A DNA stretch of 28,923 nucleotides from CAYGWX01 sp964353855 [NCBI: uncultured bacterium]. GTDB taxonomy: Bacteria > Edwardsbacteria > CAYGWX01. This document shows, piece by piece, positions 22,280 through 28,923 of the stretch; the first letter of the stretch is position 1, and each line of letters begins with the position of its first letter. The position numbers and the translations under genes were made by a program. The stretch covers positions 1 to 28,923 of the forward strand of contig CAYGWX010000023.1 of assembly GCA_964353855.1 (NCBI GenBank), in the 5' to 3' direction. Below the pieces are notes generated by a model, which saw nothing but the letters and a program-made list of their open reading frames with translations, made no database searches and had not been told where the DNA came from.

Positions 22280-22776
22280 GGTCTTACCCCCTGTGTTCGG
22301 CGTTGGGATTTAAGCTGCGCGGCCTGCTTTTCGACCGCCTCGATGTGCTCCCGGTAATGCCCGCAGCCCACCTGGTTCAGCCATTTGTAGACCCCGTTCC
22401 CGGGGTCCAGAAACCTCTCCGGGACCTCTTTGGCCATCTCGACCAGGCCGGAATGAAGATTGCTCAAGTCCTTGAGGAGAAGCCCCCAGGGCATTTCCTT
22501 GAAGTGATCCACGAACTTTCGGTTCATCGCCTGGATCTCTTCGGGGCCGTAGGGTTTCCCCTTCGCGCCCCCGGCCAGTTCCGCAACCCGCTTCAGGCCC
22601 TCGTGATGCCAGCCCACCATGTGCGCCAGGAGGTCCTTCAGGGACCACAGCGGGGTCGCCCCGACCTGGGCAGCCTCCCTGGGGGTCAGGCCCTCCAGCG
22701 CGTGGATGAACCCGGCATGGGCCTTCTCCATCGCCTCGACAAGCGCCTTGCGCTCCAGCCTGGGCAGGGGGGTCAT
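22276..22776 (-). CDS. DinB/DfsB-like four-helix-bundle protein
   Basis: This 166-residue protein has the DinB-like layout: an N-terminal helix (LERKALVEAMEKAHAGFIHAL), the WSLKDLLAHMVGWHHEGL segment whose His residues normally bind a metal, and a C-terminal helix with a further conserved His (HYREHIEAVEKQ). Members include thiol-dependent S-transferases, the colibactin self-resistance protein ClbS and many of unknown function. A role cannot be assigned. It starts a two-gene operon with the molbindin gene, behind a promoter with a consensus TTGACA -35 box (22844-22849). A GGAG about 9 nt before the ATG is a plausible ribosome binding site. Confidence 0.8.
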   Translation of the reverse strand: MTPLPRLERKALVEAMEKAHAGFIHALEGLTPREAAQVGATPLWSLKDLLAHMVGWHHEGLKRVAELAGGAKGKPYGPEEIQAMNRKFVDHFKEMPWGLLLKDLSNLHSGLVEMAKEVPERFLDPGNGVYKWLNQVGCGHYREHIEAVEKQAAQLKSQRRTQGVRP

Positions 22777-22819
22777 TCCGCTATGCTCCGATCGTGAAGT
22801 CCTGAAATCAAAGTGCCTT

Positions 22820-22849
22820 AGTTTAGCTCATTTCAGGGCCCGCTGTCAA
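22820..22849 (-). promoter_or_regulatory. Promoter for the DinB-molbindin operon
   Basis: On the minus strand, perfect -35 TTGACA (22844-22849), 18-bp spacer, weaker -10 TAAACT (22820-22825). The leader would be about 37 nt. It diverges from the kinase promoter 25 bp away. Confidence 0.55.
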
Positions 22850-22874
22850 GTGCCCCTTCCGGATCGGGCTCCCC

Positions 22875-22904
22875 TTGACGCAACCCTCGGTCTTATGATA
22901 TGAT
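22875..22904 (+). promoter_or_regulatory. Promoter for the histidine kinase operon
   Basis: -35 TTGACG (22875-22880), 18-bp spacer, -10 TATGAT (22899-22904). Transcription would start near 22911. This rules against the in-frame ATG at 22900, which lies in the -10 box, and supports ATG at 22939. Confidence 0.65.
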
Positions 22905-22938
22905 AAGCCCATTCCCAAAGTCACCAGCCTATTCCCCC

Positions 22939-25014
22939 ATGAACTCAACGCCCGCCTCGACTGAACCCGCATCGCCCGGAGATGCCTCCGCTCCCCTGTC
23001 CCGGGTCTCCGGCTTGAAATCCACGGTCTCCGTGGCCATCAAGCCGACCATCCGCAGCCGGCTGATCACCAGCTTCTCCCTGGTCATCCTCATCCCCTCC
23101 CTGATCATCTCCCTGGTCGGCATCCTGATGATCCAGAGACAGGTCATCCAGCAGGCCCAGAACCAGGTGACCTCGGACCTCAGCTCGGCCCGGGAGATCT
23201 ACACCAATTCCCTGGACCGGATCCGGGACGCGGTCCGGATCAACGCCACCCGGAGGACCCTGATCCTGTTCCTCTCCAACGGCGACACCACCAACCTCTC
23301 CATGGAGATGGAGCGCATCCGCTGGGCCGAGCACCTGGACGTCCTGACCGTGACCGACGCCTCGGGCCGGGCCCTTTACCGGGTCCGCAACCCGGCCGTC
23401 CGGGGGGACGACCAGTCCCGGAACAAGCTCCTGTTCCAGGCCCTGCATTCCGGCCAGCCCAAGGAGGGGACCGTGATCGCGTCCCAGGAGGAGCTGGCCC
23501 GGGAATCCGAGGACCTGGTCAAGCAGGCCTACATGGAGTTCACCCCCACGCCCCGGGCCCGGCCCACGGAAGCGACCCGCGAGACCTCCGGCCTGATGCT
23601 CATGGCCGCGGCCCCGGTGTACTCCTATGACGGCCGCCTGCTGGGCGGCCTGTACGGCGGGGTGCTGCTGAACCGCAATGACGACATCGTGGACAAGATC
23701 AAGCTGACCGTGTTCAAGGAGGGGACTTACAAGGGCAAGGAGCAGGGCACGGTCACCATCTTCCAGAACGACGTGCGCATCTCCACCAACGTGAAGAACG
23801 CCGACGGCAGCCGGGCGATCACCACCCGGGTCTCGGCCGAGGTGGCCGACGAGGTCCTGGACCGGGGGCGCATCTGGCGGGGCCGGGCCTTCGTGGTGAA
23901 CGACTGGTATCTGGCGGCCTACAAGCCCATCCAGGACATCGAGGGCAAGACCATCGGGATGCTCTACGTCGGCATCCTGGAGCGCCCTTTCACGGACAGC
24001 CTCTGGCGCACCCTCTGGGTTTTCCTGGGGATCGCCTTCGTCGGGGTGGCCCTGGTCAGCTGGGTGGCCATCGCCATTGCCGAGCGCTGGTCCCAGCCCA
24101 TCCGCCAGATGGCCCGGGCCGCCCGGAGCGTCACCGACGGGGACTATTCCCAGAAGGTCAGGGTGACCTCCCGGGACGAGCTCGGCTACCTCGCGGAGTG
24201 CTTCAACAGGATGACCGCGGAGCTGGCCCGGGCCAACCGGGAGATCGAGGAGTGGGGCGCCAGCCTGGAGAAAAAGGTCGCCGAGCGCACCGAGGAGGTC
24301 AAGGCCATGCAGTCCCATCTGTTCCAGGCCGAGAAGCTGGCCTCCATCGGCAAGCTCGCCGCCGGGGTCGCCCACGAGATCAACAACCCCCTGACCGGGA
24401 TCCTGACCAACAGCAGCCTGATGCTGGAGGACCTGCCTCCCGAGGACCCCAAGCGGGAGGACGTCCAGACCATCGTCAACGAGACCCTGCGCTGCCGGAA
24501 GATCGTGAAGGGGCTGCTGGACTTCGCCCGCCAGACCAGGCCCCAGAAACAGTTCCTGGACCTGAACCAGGTCGTCAGGCGGGTTCTCTCCCTGATCGAG
24601 AACCAGGCCAGCTTCCGGAACATCGCCATCTCCACGGACCTGGACCCGAACCCGCCCGCGGTCCTGGCCGACCAGGACCAGATCCAGCAGGTTTTCCTGA
24701 ACATCGTGCTCAACGCCTCCGAGGCCATGCCCCAGCAGGGGCAGCTCCGGATAACCTCCCGGAACCTTCCCCGGGAAGGCGCCATGGAGGTCCGCTTTCA
24801 GGACACCGGACCGGGGATCCCGCCCGACGTCCAGGACAAGATCCTGGAGCCCTTTTTCACCACCAAGAGCACGGGCACCGGGCTGGGCCTGTCCATCGCC
24901 TACGGCATCGTGGAGCGCCACCGCGGGACCCTGAAGGTGGAGAGCGCTCCGGGAAAGGGGACCACGGTCGTCATCACCCTGCCCACCGAAAGCAAGGAGC
25001 CGGAGGACGGATAG
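22939..25014 (+). CDS. Membrane sensor histidine kinase with Cache-like sensor and HAMP domain
   Basis: This 691-residue kinase probably drives the adjacent NtrC-type regulator. A basic, Pro/Ala-rich cytoplasmic start is followed by membrane helix 1 (about 42-65) and a large external sensor (about 70-355). The end of the sensor carries VTIFQNDVRISTNV, AFVVNDWYLAAYKPI and IGMLYVGILERPF, typical of single-Cache type 3 sensors. Helix 2 (about 357-380) leads to HAMP (to about 432) and a short coiled coil. HisKA has its phospho-acceptor at His479 in GVAHEINNPL, followed by a GHKL ATPase domain with NIVLNASEAM, DTGPGIPP and TGTGLGLSIAYGIV. I chose ATG at 22939 from the promoter position. The stop codon directly precedes the regulator's ATG. 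The ligand is unknown; small organic acids are common for this sensor class. Confidence 0.93.
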   Translation: MNSTPASTEPASPGDASAPLSRVSGLKSTVSVAIKPTIRSRLITSFSLVILIPSLIISLVGILMIQRQVIQQAQNQVTSDLSSAREIYTNSLDRIRDAVRINATRRTLILFLSNGDTTNLSMEMERIRWAEHLDVLTVTDASGRALYRVRNPAVRGDDQSRNKLLFQALHSGQPKEGTVIASQEELARESEDLVKQAYMEFTPTPRARPTEATRETSGLMLMAAAPVYSYDGRLLGGLYGGVLLNRNDDIVDKIKLTVFKEGTYKGKEQGTVTIFQNDVRISTNVKNADGSRAITTRVSAEVADEVLDRGRIWRGRAFVVNDWYLAAYKPIQDIEGKTIGMLYVGILERPFTDSLWRTLWVFLGIAFVGVALVSWVAIAIAERWSQPIRQMARAARSVTDGDYSQKVRVTSRDELGYLAECFNRMTAELARANREIEEWGASLEKKVAERTEEVKAMQSHLFQAEKLASIGKLAAGVAHEINNPLTGILTNSSLMLEDLPPEDPKREDVQTIVNETLRCRKIVKGLLDFARQTRPQKQFLDLNQVVRRVLSLIENQASFRNIAISTDLDPNPPAVLADQDQIQQVFLNIVLNASEAMPQQGQLRITSRNLPREGAMEVRFQDTGPGIPPDVQDKILEPFFTTKSTGTGLGLSIAYGIVERHRGTLKVESAPGKGTTVVITLPTESKEPEDG

Positions 25015-26415
25015 ATGGGCAAGCCCAGAGCTTTGGTCGTGGACGACGAGCTGTCCATCTGCAAGGGATCGGAGAAGATCCTGGCCCGCGAGGGCTATGA
25101 GGTGAAGTACGCCCTCTCCGGCCGGGAGGCCCTCTCCCTCCTGGCCCAGGAGCCCTTCGACCTCCTGTTCACCGACCTGAAGATGGCCGAGATGAGCGGC
25201 ATGGAGCTCCTCGAGACCCTGCGCATCCGTTATCCCGACATCGTGCCGGTGGTCATCACCGGGTACGCCACCGTCCCCTCGGTGGTCGAGAGCATGAAGC
25301 TCGGGGCCTACGATTTCCTGCCCAAGCCCTTCACCCCGGACGAGATGGCTGCCGTGGCCAGGAAAGCCTGGGGGAAGCGCCAGCTCATCCTCGAGGCCAG
25401 GGCCGCGGCCGAGGGCGAGAGGCTCTCGGAGTTCGCCGGGCTCATCGGGAAAGCCCCCAGGATGCAGGAGGTCTACCGCCTGATCCAGAAGGTCGCTCCC
25501 ACCCCGACCACGGTGCTCATCATCGGTGAAAGCGGCACCGGCAAGGAGCTCGTGGCCCGGGCCATCCACGCCCTGAGCCCGCGCCAGGAGAAGCCCCTGG
25601 TCGCGATCAACTGCGCGGCCATCCCGGATACCCTGCTGGCGGCCGAGCTCTTCGGGCAGGAGAAGGGCGCCTTCACCGGAGCGGTCTCCGAGAAGAAAGG
25701 ACGGTTCGAGCTGGCCGACGGGGGCACGCTCTTCTTCGACGAGATCGGGGAGATGAAGCTGGCCACCCAGGTGGACCTCCTGAGGGTGCTCCAGGAGAAG
25801 GCCTTCCGCCGCCTCGGGGGGGCGAAACTGATCCCGGTGGATGTCCGCCTGGTCTTCGCGACCCACCGGGACCTGGAAAAACTGGTCGCCGAGGGCTCGT
25901 TCCGGGAAGACCTCTATTACCGGCTCTACGTCTTCCCCATCCATCTCCCCCCTCTCCGGGAGCGCAAAGAGGACGTCCCGCTCCTGGCTTACCACTTCCT
26001 CCACACGATGATGGAGAGAAGCGGGAAAAAGGTCTCCGAGATCTCCGAAGGGGTCCTGAGGCTGCTGGGGGAATACCACTGGCCCGGAAACGTCCGCCAG
26101 CTGGAGAACGTCATCGAGCAGTCGGTGATCTCCTGCGAGGGGGACATCCTCGAGCCGCGCCACCTGCCTCCGGCAGTAACCAAGCGGGAGTTCCCCGGCG
26201 ACATTCCGATTCCGAGGACCAACCGGGAGTTCGTGGCCCTGAAGAGAACGATCCGCGAGAAGGCCGTCGCTGATTTGGAAAAGGAGTTCGTCCTGGAGGC
26301 CCTGGAGAGGAACTCCTGGAACGTCACCCGGGCGGCCCTGGACGTGGGGATGCAACGGCCGAACTTCCAAGCCTTGATGCGCAAGCACGAGATCAGGTCT
26401 GACAAAAAAGATTAA
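25015..26415 (+). CDS. NtrC-family sigma54-dependent response regulator
   Basis: This 466-residue transcription activator has three domains. The receiver (1-120) has phospho-acceptor Asp54 in FTDLKM, the acidic pair Asp10-Asp11 and Lys in LPKPF. The AAA+ domain has Walker A GESGTGKE (171-178), the GAFTGA loop (218-223) that contacts sigma54, and Walker B TLFFDEIGEM. A Fis-type helix-turn-helix lies at the C-terminus (NVTRAALDVGMQRPNFQALMRKH). The intact GAFTGA loop means it can activate sigma54 RNA polymerase. It starts right after the kinase stop codon. The likely target is the sigma54 promoter at 26751 downstream, via the palindromes at 26527 and 26633. Confidence 0.96.
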   Translation: MGKPRALVVDDELSICKGSEKILAREGYEVKYALSGREALSLLAQEPFDLLFTDLKMAEMSGMELLETLRIRYPDIVPVVITGYATVPSVVESMKLGAYDFLPKPFTPDEMAAVARKAWGKRQLILEARAAAEGERLSEFAGLIGKAPRMQEVYRLIQKVAPTPTTVLIIGESGTGKELVARAIHALSPRQEKPLVAINCAAIPDTLLAAELFGQEKGAFTGAVSEKKGRFELADGGTLFFDEIGEMKLATQVDLLRVLQEKAFRRLGGAKLIPVDVRLVFATHRDLEKLVAEGSFREDLYYRLYVFPIHLPPLRERKEDVPLLAYHFLHTMMERSGKKVSEISEGVLRLLGEYHWPGNVRQLENVIEQSVISCEGDILEPRHLPPAVTKREFPGDIPIPRTNREFVALKRTIREKAVADLEKEFVLEALERNSWNVTRAALDVGMQRPNFQALMRKHEIRSDKKD

Positions 26416-26430
26416 AGTAAACCACCCTTA

Positions 26431-26466
26431 GGAAAGCCCCCCAATGTTTTGGGGGGCTTTCCTTTT
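26431..26466 (+). terminator. Intrinsic terminator after the NtrC-type gene
   Basis: A perfect 14-bp stem (GGAAAGCCCCCCAA at 26431-26444, loop TGTT, TTGGGGGGCTTTCC at 26449-26462) followed by TTTT. It separates the kinase-regulator operon from the double-receiver gene. Confidence 0.93.
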
Positions 26467-26526
26467 AACTTCTTTAATATCAATATATTAATCATTTTCA
26501 GACCGGTGCATATTTTGCCTTCTTGG

Positions 26527-26545
26527 TGTATATCGCTGATATACA
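26527..26545 (+). promoter_or_regulatory. Perfect 19-bp palindrome, candidate activator site 1
   Basis: TGTATATC-GCT-GATATACA, perfectly symmetrical. It is centred about 240 bp before the expected transcription start of the sigma54 promoter, within the usual enhancer range for NtrC-type activators. Confidence 0.65.
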
Positions 26546-26632
26546 TGGAATGAAATAATGGCGTAACTATTTATTAAATCATATATTACAGATTATCAAT
26601 CTCTCGGTTTCCTGCTGATTACTACTTTTCAG

Positions 26633-26651
26633 TGCATATCATATCTATACA
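26633..26651 (+). promoter_or_regulatory. 19-bp imperfect palindrome, candidate activator site 2
   Basis: TGCATATC-ATA-TCTATACA matches site 1 in length, spacing and most half-site bases. Its centre is 106 bp (close to ten helical turns) from that of site 1 and about 135 bp before the expected transcription start, so two bound activator dimers would face the same side of the DNA. Confidence 0.55.
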
Positions 26652-26750
26652 CTCCCTGGTTTAAATACTGTAAACACTAATAAAAATATTACAATATAAT
26701 GTCATTATTAACAATAGGTTACAAGCTAAATATAAACACCTTGTGAATTG

Positions 26751-26766
26751 TGGCACGAGGCTTGCA
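26751..26766 (+). promoter_or_regulatory. Consensus sigma54 (-24/-12) promoter
   Basis: TGGCACG-AGGC-TTGCA matches the sigma54 consensus TGGCACG-N4-TTGCW exactly, with the invariant GG and GC ten bases apart. Transcription should start near 26777, about 60 nt before the double-receiver ATG at 26838. An NtrC-type activator gene ends 335 bp upstream. Confidence 0.9.
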
Positions 26767-26837
26767 TTAAGATAATAGTGGAAAGCGGACTCATTGAAAA
26801 CCCAAATTTATTAATTTTAAGAAAGGCAGGAAAAGAA

Positions 26838-28058
26838 ATGGAAAAAGTTCAGAACAAGCAGACCAAGGTCCTGGTGGTGGACGATGAAAAGACCGTGTGC
26901 CAGAGCGTGGAGAAGATCCTTACGCGCAAGGGCCACCAAGTGGACCAGGCCCTCTCCGTGGAGAATGCCCTGAAGATGATCGAGGCCCCGAACGAATACG
27001 ACCTGATCATCGCCGACCTGATGATGCCCCAGGTGAGCGGCATGGAGCTTTTGAAGATCGTGAAAGACCGCTGGCCCCAGGTGCCGGTCCTGATGATCAC
27101 GGGCTACGCCTCCATCGCCTCGGCGGTCGAGGCCACCCGGCAGGGGGCCGTGAACTACCTCCCCAAGCCTTTCACCCCGGATGAGCTGGCGACTTCCGTC
27201 GATAAGATCATCGAGGGAACCTTCACCCGCGAGGAAGGGGCCGAGCCAAAAAAAGCGGCTGATCCCCGGGACCTTCTGGACGAGGGGATCATCGACGTGG
27301 ACATGCCCTTCAGCGCCCGCGAAGTGGCCCAGGCGACCTCGGCGGGCTACGTGGAACAGCTCACCCACTCCGACATCCCCAAGTCCCACCCCATCGAAGA
27401 AGTGATCCTGCCCCAGGACTTCTGCTCCCTGGGCCAGAGAAGCTGCAAGAAGTTCGAGAAAAAAGGCATCTGCCAGAGCGAAGAGTGCCCGATCATCGTG
27501 GCCGAGAGGAAGAAGTCCGCGGCCCGCAAGCCGGACTTCTCGGTCCTGACCGCGGACGCAATCGACGTGGACATGCCGTTCAGCGCCAAAGAGGTGGCCG
27601 AGGCGACCAGCGAGGACTACGTGGCCGCGCTCGGACGGTCGGACATGCCCACCCTGGGATACTGGTACTTCCGGAAGAAGTCCCCCACGGCCCGCCGGAT
27701 CCTGGTCGTGGACGACGAGCCGGTGGTCGTGAACAGCGTGCGCAAAACCCTCTCCCGCCGGGATTACGTCGTGGAGGCCGCGTTCACCGGCCAGGACGCC
27801 CTGAATCAGATCCTCTCCCAGAAGTTCGACCTCGTCCTGCTGGACATGAAGCTCCCGGACGTGAACGGCCTGGACCTGCTCTCCACCCTCAAGAAGCACT
27901 GGCCGAACCTCCCGGTAGCCGTGGTCACGGGCTACGCTTCGATCGACACCGCTGTGGACGCCGTACAGCGCGGGGCCAACGACTACATGCCCAAGCCCTT
28001 CACGCCGGAAGAGCTCTTCACCCTGACCAGCCGGATCTTGGAGAAGGTGGCCGCGTAA
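26838..28058 (+). CDS. Double-receiver response regulator with duplicated linker motif and four-Cys segment
   Basis: This 406-residue protein has two full receiver domains and no recognised output domain. Receiver 1 (about 9-125) has Asp15-Asp16, phospho-acceptor Asp60, Thr88 and Lys110; receiver 2 (about 287-403) has Asp292-Asp293, Asp336, Thr364 and Lys386. The linker contains two copies of a 30-residue motif, at 152-181 and 242-271, sharing IDVDMPFSA, EVA, ATS, YV and SD. Between them are Cys196, 203, 212 and 217 (C-x6-C-x8-C-x4-C), a possible metal or Fe-S site. I chose ATG at 26838 because the family begins here and the sigma54 transcript starts near 26777. It may act as a phosphorelay hub or sink fed by the upstream kinase. 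I know no described family with this linker. Confidence 0.9.
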   Translation: MEKVQNKQTKVLVVDDEKTVCQSVEKILTRKGHQVDQALSVENALKMIEAPNEYDLIIADLMMPQVSGMELLKIVKDRWPQVPVLMITGYASIASAVEATRQGAVNYLPKPFTPDELATSVDKIIEGTFTREEGAEPKKAADPRDLLDEGIIDVDMPFSAREVAQATSAGYVEQLTHSDIPKSHPIEEVILPQDFCSLGQRSCKKFEKKGICQSEECPIIVAERKKSAARKPDFSVLTADAIDVDMPFSAKEVAEATSEDYVAALGRSDMPTLGYWYFRKKSPTARRILVVDDEPVVVNSVRKTLSRRDYVVEAAFTGQDALNQILSQKFDLVLLDMKLPDVNGLDLLSTLKKHWPNLPVAVVTGYASIDTAVDAVQRGANDYMPKPFTPEELFTLTSRILEKVAA

Positions 28059-28081
28059 AACAACAGCCTTTTAATACGAAA

Positions 28082-28113
28082 GAGCCCCCCGAGATATCGG
28101 GGGGCTCTCTTTT
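28082..28113 (+). terminator. Intrinsic terminator between convergent genes
   Basis: A perfect 11-bp stem (GAGCCCCCCGA and TCGGGGGGCTC, loop GATA) followed by TCTTTT on the plus strand. On the minus strand the tail is only CTTTCGTATT, so it is stronger for the double-receiver gene than for the opposing secreted-protein gene. Confidence 0.9.
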
Positions 28114-28126
28114 CGCTTGGTGAAAG

Positions 28127-28923
28127 TTAACGCACGACCACGAGCTTCTTGGTGGCCGCAAACGAACCGGCCTCCAGGCGGTAGAAATACACCCCCGAAG
28201 CCGTCCGCGTGCCGTTCTCGCTCCGCCCGTCCCAGGAGACCTGCTTGTACCCGGCCTGTTCCTTCCCGGCCACCAGCGTCTTCACCAGCTGGCCGGAAAG
28301 GTTGTAGACCTTCAAGGACACCCGGGTCTCTATTGGCAGGTCGTAGGAGATGGCTAAATGCCCCTTCGAGGGGTTCGGCACCGCCGGGCCCAGCGCAAAC
28401 CGCATCGGCAGCCCAAGGCTCACCGGCAACAACTCCACCCCGCTCCGCAGCCGCGGCGGGTCGGTCGTGAACTTCGTGGCCCGCCCGCCTGTGATCGGCG
28501 CCATCATGGGATCGTAAGTCCCGTTGTTAAAGCAATTTAACCCCACGCTCATCGCCTGGTTCTGCTGCCCAACGGTCGCTGAGGTAATCGTCCCCACGCT
28601 CTTCCACTGCAGGATGATCTCGGAGTCCCGCGTGTTGGCCGTGGATGGCGTCAGGCTGGTGTCCATGACGATGAGCTCAAACGTTCCGCAGTACTGCCCG
28701 CCCAGCGTGGGCACGCTGTCCCACTGCGCGATGAAACGCTGGTTGGCATCCACACGGTACCAGCAGGTCCCGGTCCCGGAGATGGTCAGATCGTCCCAGA
28801 TTCCCGCCACACCGCCAGGCACAAAACTCGCGGAAGGCAAGGCCGCGTTGGAGTACACCGACAGCGTCGTCCGACCGATCGCCAGCCAGCCGTTGGTGCA
28901 GATCGAGGCCGAGTCCCCGTGAA
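28127..28923 (-). CDS. Secreted or surface protein with FlgD-Ig-like C-terminal domain, N-terminus outside window
   Basis: The frame stays open to the right edge (about 265 residues visible), so the start lies outside; the GTG at 28858 is an internal Val codon. The upstream part (GWLAIG...LPSASF, then WDDL...CWYR, Ser/Thr-rich with scattered Cys and Trp) looks like a beta-sandwich extracellular domain. The last 90 residues are a FlgD-Ig-like domain: FALGPAVPNPSKGHLAISYDLP, VSLKVYNLSGQLVKTLV, VSWDGRSENGTRTASGVYFYRLEAG and a basic end KKLVVVR. Such tails serve as anchoring or export modules in FCB bacteria and many candidate phyla, similar to type IX secretion signals. Function of the main part is unknown. 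Confidence 0.88.
   Translation of the reverse strand, partial: HGDSASICTNGWLAIGRTTLSVYSNAALPSASFVPGGVAGIWDDLTISGTGTCWYRVDANQRFIAQWDSVPTLGGQYCGTFELIVMDTSLTPSTANTRDSEIILQWKSVGTITSATVGQQNQAMSVGLNCFNNGTYDPMMAPITGGRATKFTTDPPRLRSGVELLPVSLGLPMRFALGPAVPNPSKGHLAISYDLPIETRVSLKVYNLSGQLVKTLVAGKEQAGYKQVSWDGRSENGTRTASGVYFYRLEAGSFAATKKLVVVR

Larger units (their letters stand above)
26467..26837 (+). other. AT-rich regulatory region upstream of the double-receiver gene
   Basis: This 370-bp gap contains no gene. It is strikingly AT-rich against its GC-rich surroundings, and such DNA bends easily, which suits looping by an enhancer-bound activator. It holds two palindromes and the sigma54 promoter listed separately, and a lone half-site TGCATATT at 26507-26514. 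Confidence 0.7.

Noticed and set aside
22900-22938. Upstream start for the histidine kinase
   Set aside because: The ATG at 22900 lies within the predicted -10 box, so it would not be in the transcript; the extra residues are not conserved-looking.
22945-26388. Very long (1147-codon) antisense frame opposite the kinase and NtrC-type genes
   Set aside because: It mirrors two clear plus-strand genes; GC-rich third positions remove antisense stop codons. The protein is low-complexity Gly/Leu/Asp/Val-rich without domains.
26478-26490. IHF-like site TATCAATATATTA
   Set aside because: It matches the consensus but lies upstream of both activator palindromes rather than between them and the promoter; it is likely by chance in AT-rich DNA.

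Overview
The window comes from a GC-rich diderm bacterium. The evidence for an outer membrane is a signal-peptide protein that looks like an outer-membrane beta barrel (12847-14199) and a secreted protein at the right edge ending in a FlgD-Ig-like C-terminal domain. Such tails are common in FCB-group bacteria and in several uncultured candidate phyla. I cannot place the organism more precisely. Most genes have GC-rich third positions, which creates long meaningless antisense frames.

Layout. (1) 1-11982, minus strand: a central-carbon supercluster. Read 5' to 3' it runs phosphofructokinase (with PPi-type residues), DUF948 protein, YtxH protein, GAPDH, PGK, alanine-dehydrogenase-like protein, acyl-CoA transferase, TPI, SecG, L21, L27, malic enzyme and two-subunit class I fumarase. 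It starts at a sigma70-type promoter (11953-11982) and ends at a terminator (485-520). The next minus-strand gene is the start of a succinate dehydrogenase membrane anchor with its own promoter. (2) 12088-15141, minus: ComF-like phosphoribosyltransferase, outer-membrane protein and Lgt, with heptamer tandem repeats between the last two. (3) 15142-22000: an accessory island. It holds a 1368-residue STAND NTPase with an N-terminal Cap4/DUF4297-like nuclease domain, which resembles antiviral STAND (Avs) proteins, and a Fic protein. Between and around them lie three islands of a 27-bp repeat and about 1 kb of short degenerate tandem repeats. The STAND gene is much more AT-rich than the rest. (4) 22067-22776, minus: overlapping DinB-like and molbindin-like genes. 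(5) 22875-28113, plus: a signalling module made of a membrane histidine kinase with a Cache-like sensor, an NtrC-type sigma54 activator and a protein with two receiver domains. (6) 28127-28923, minus: a partial secreted protein.

How the parts work together. Region 1 links triose-phosphate glycolysis to the malate-fumarate-succinate branch and acetate/acyl-CoA metabolism. In region 5 the third gene has a consensus sigma54 (-24/-12) promoter, and upstream of it lie two matching 19-bp palindromes about 106 bp apart. The circuit is therefore probably kinase, then NtrC-type activator, then the double-receiver protein. Region 3 is the likeliest site of a little-described system: a single-gene nuclease-STAND defence protein with a consensus promoter and a leader hairpin, bracketed by oppositely oriented repeat islands.
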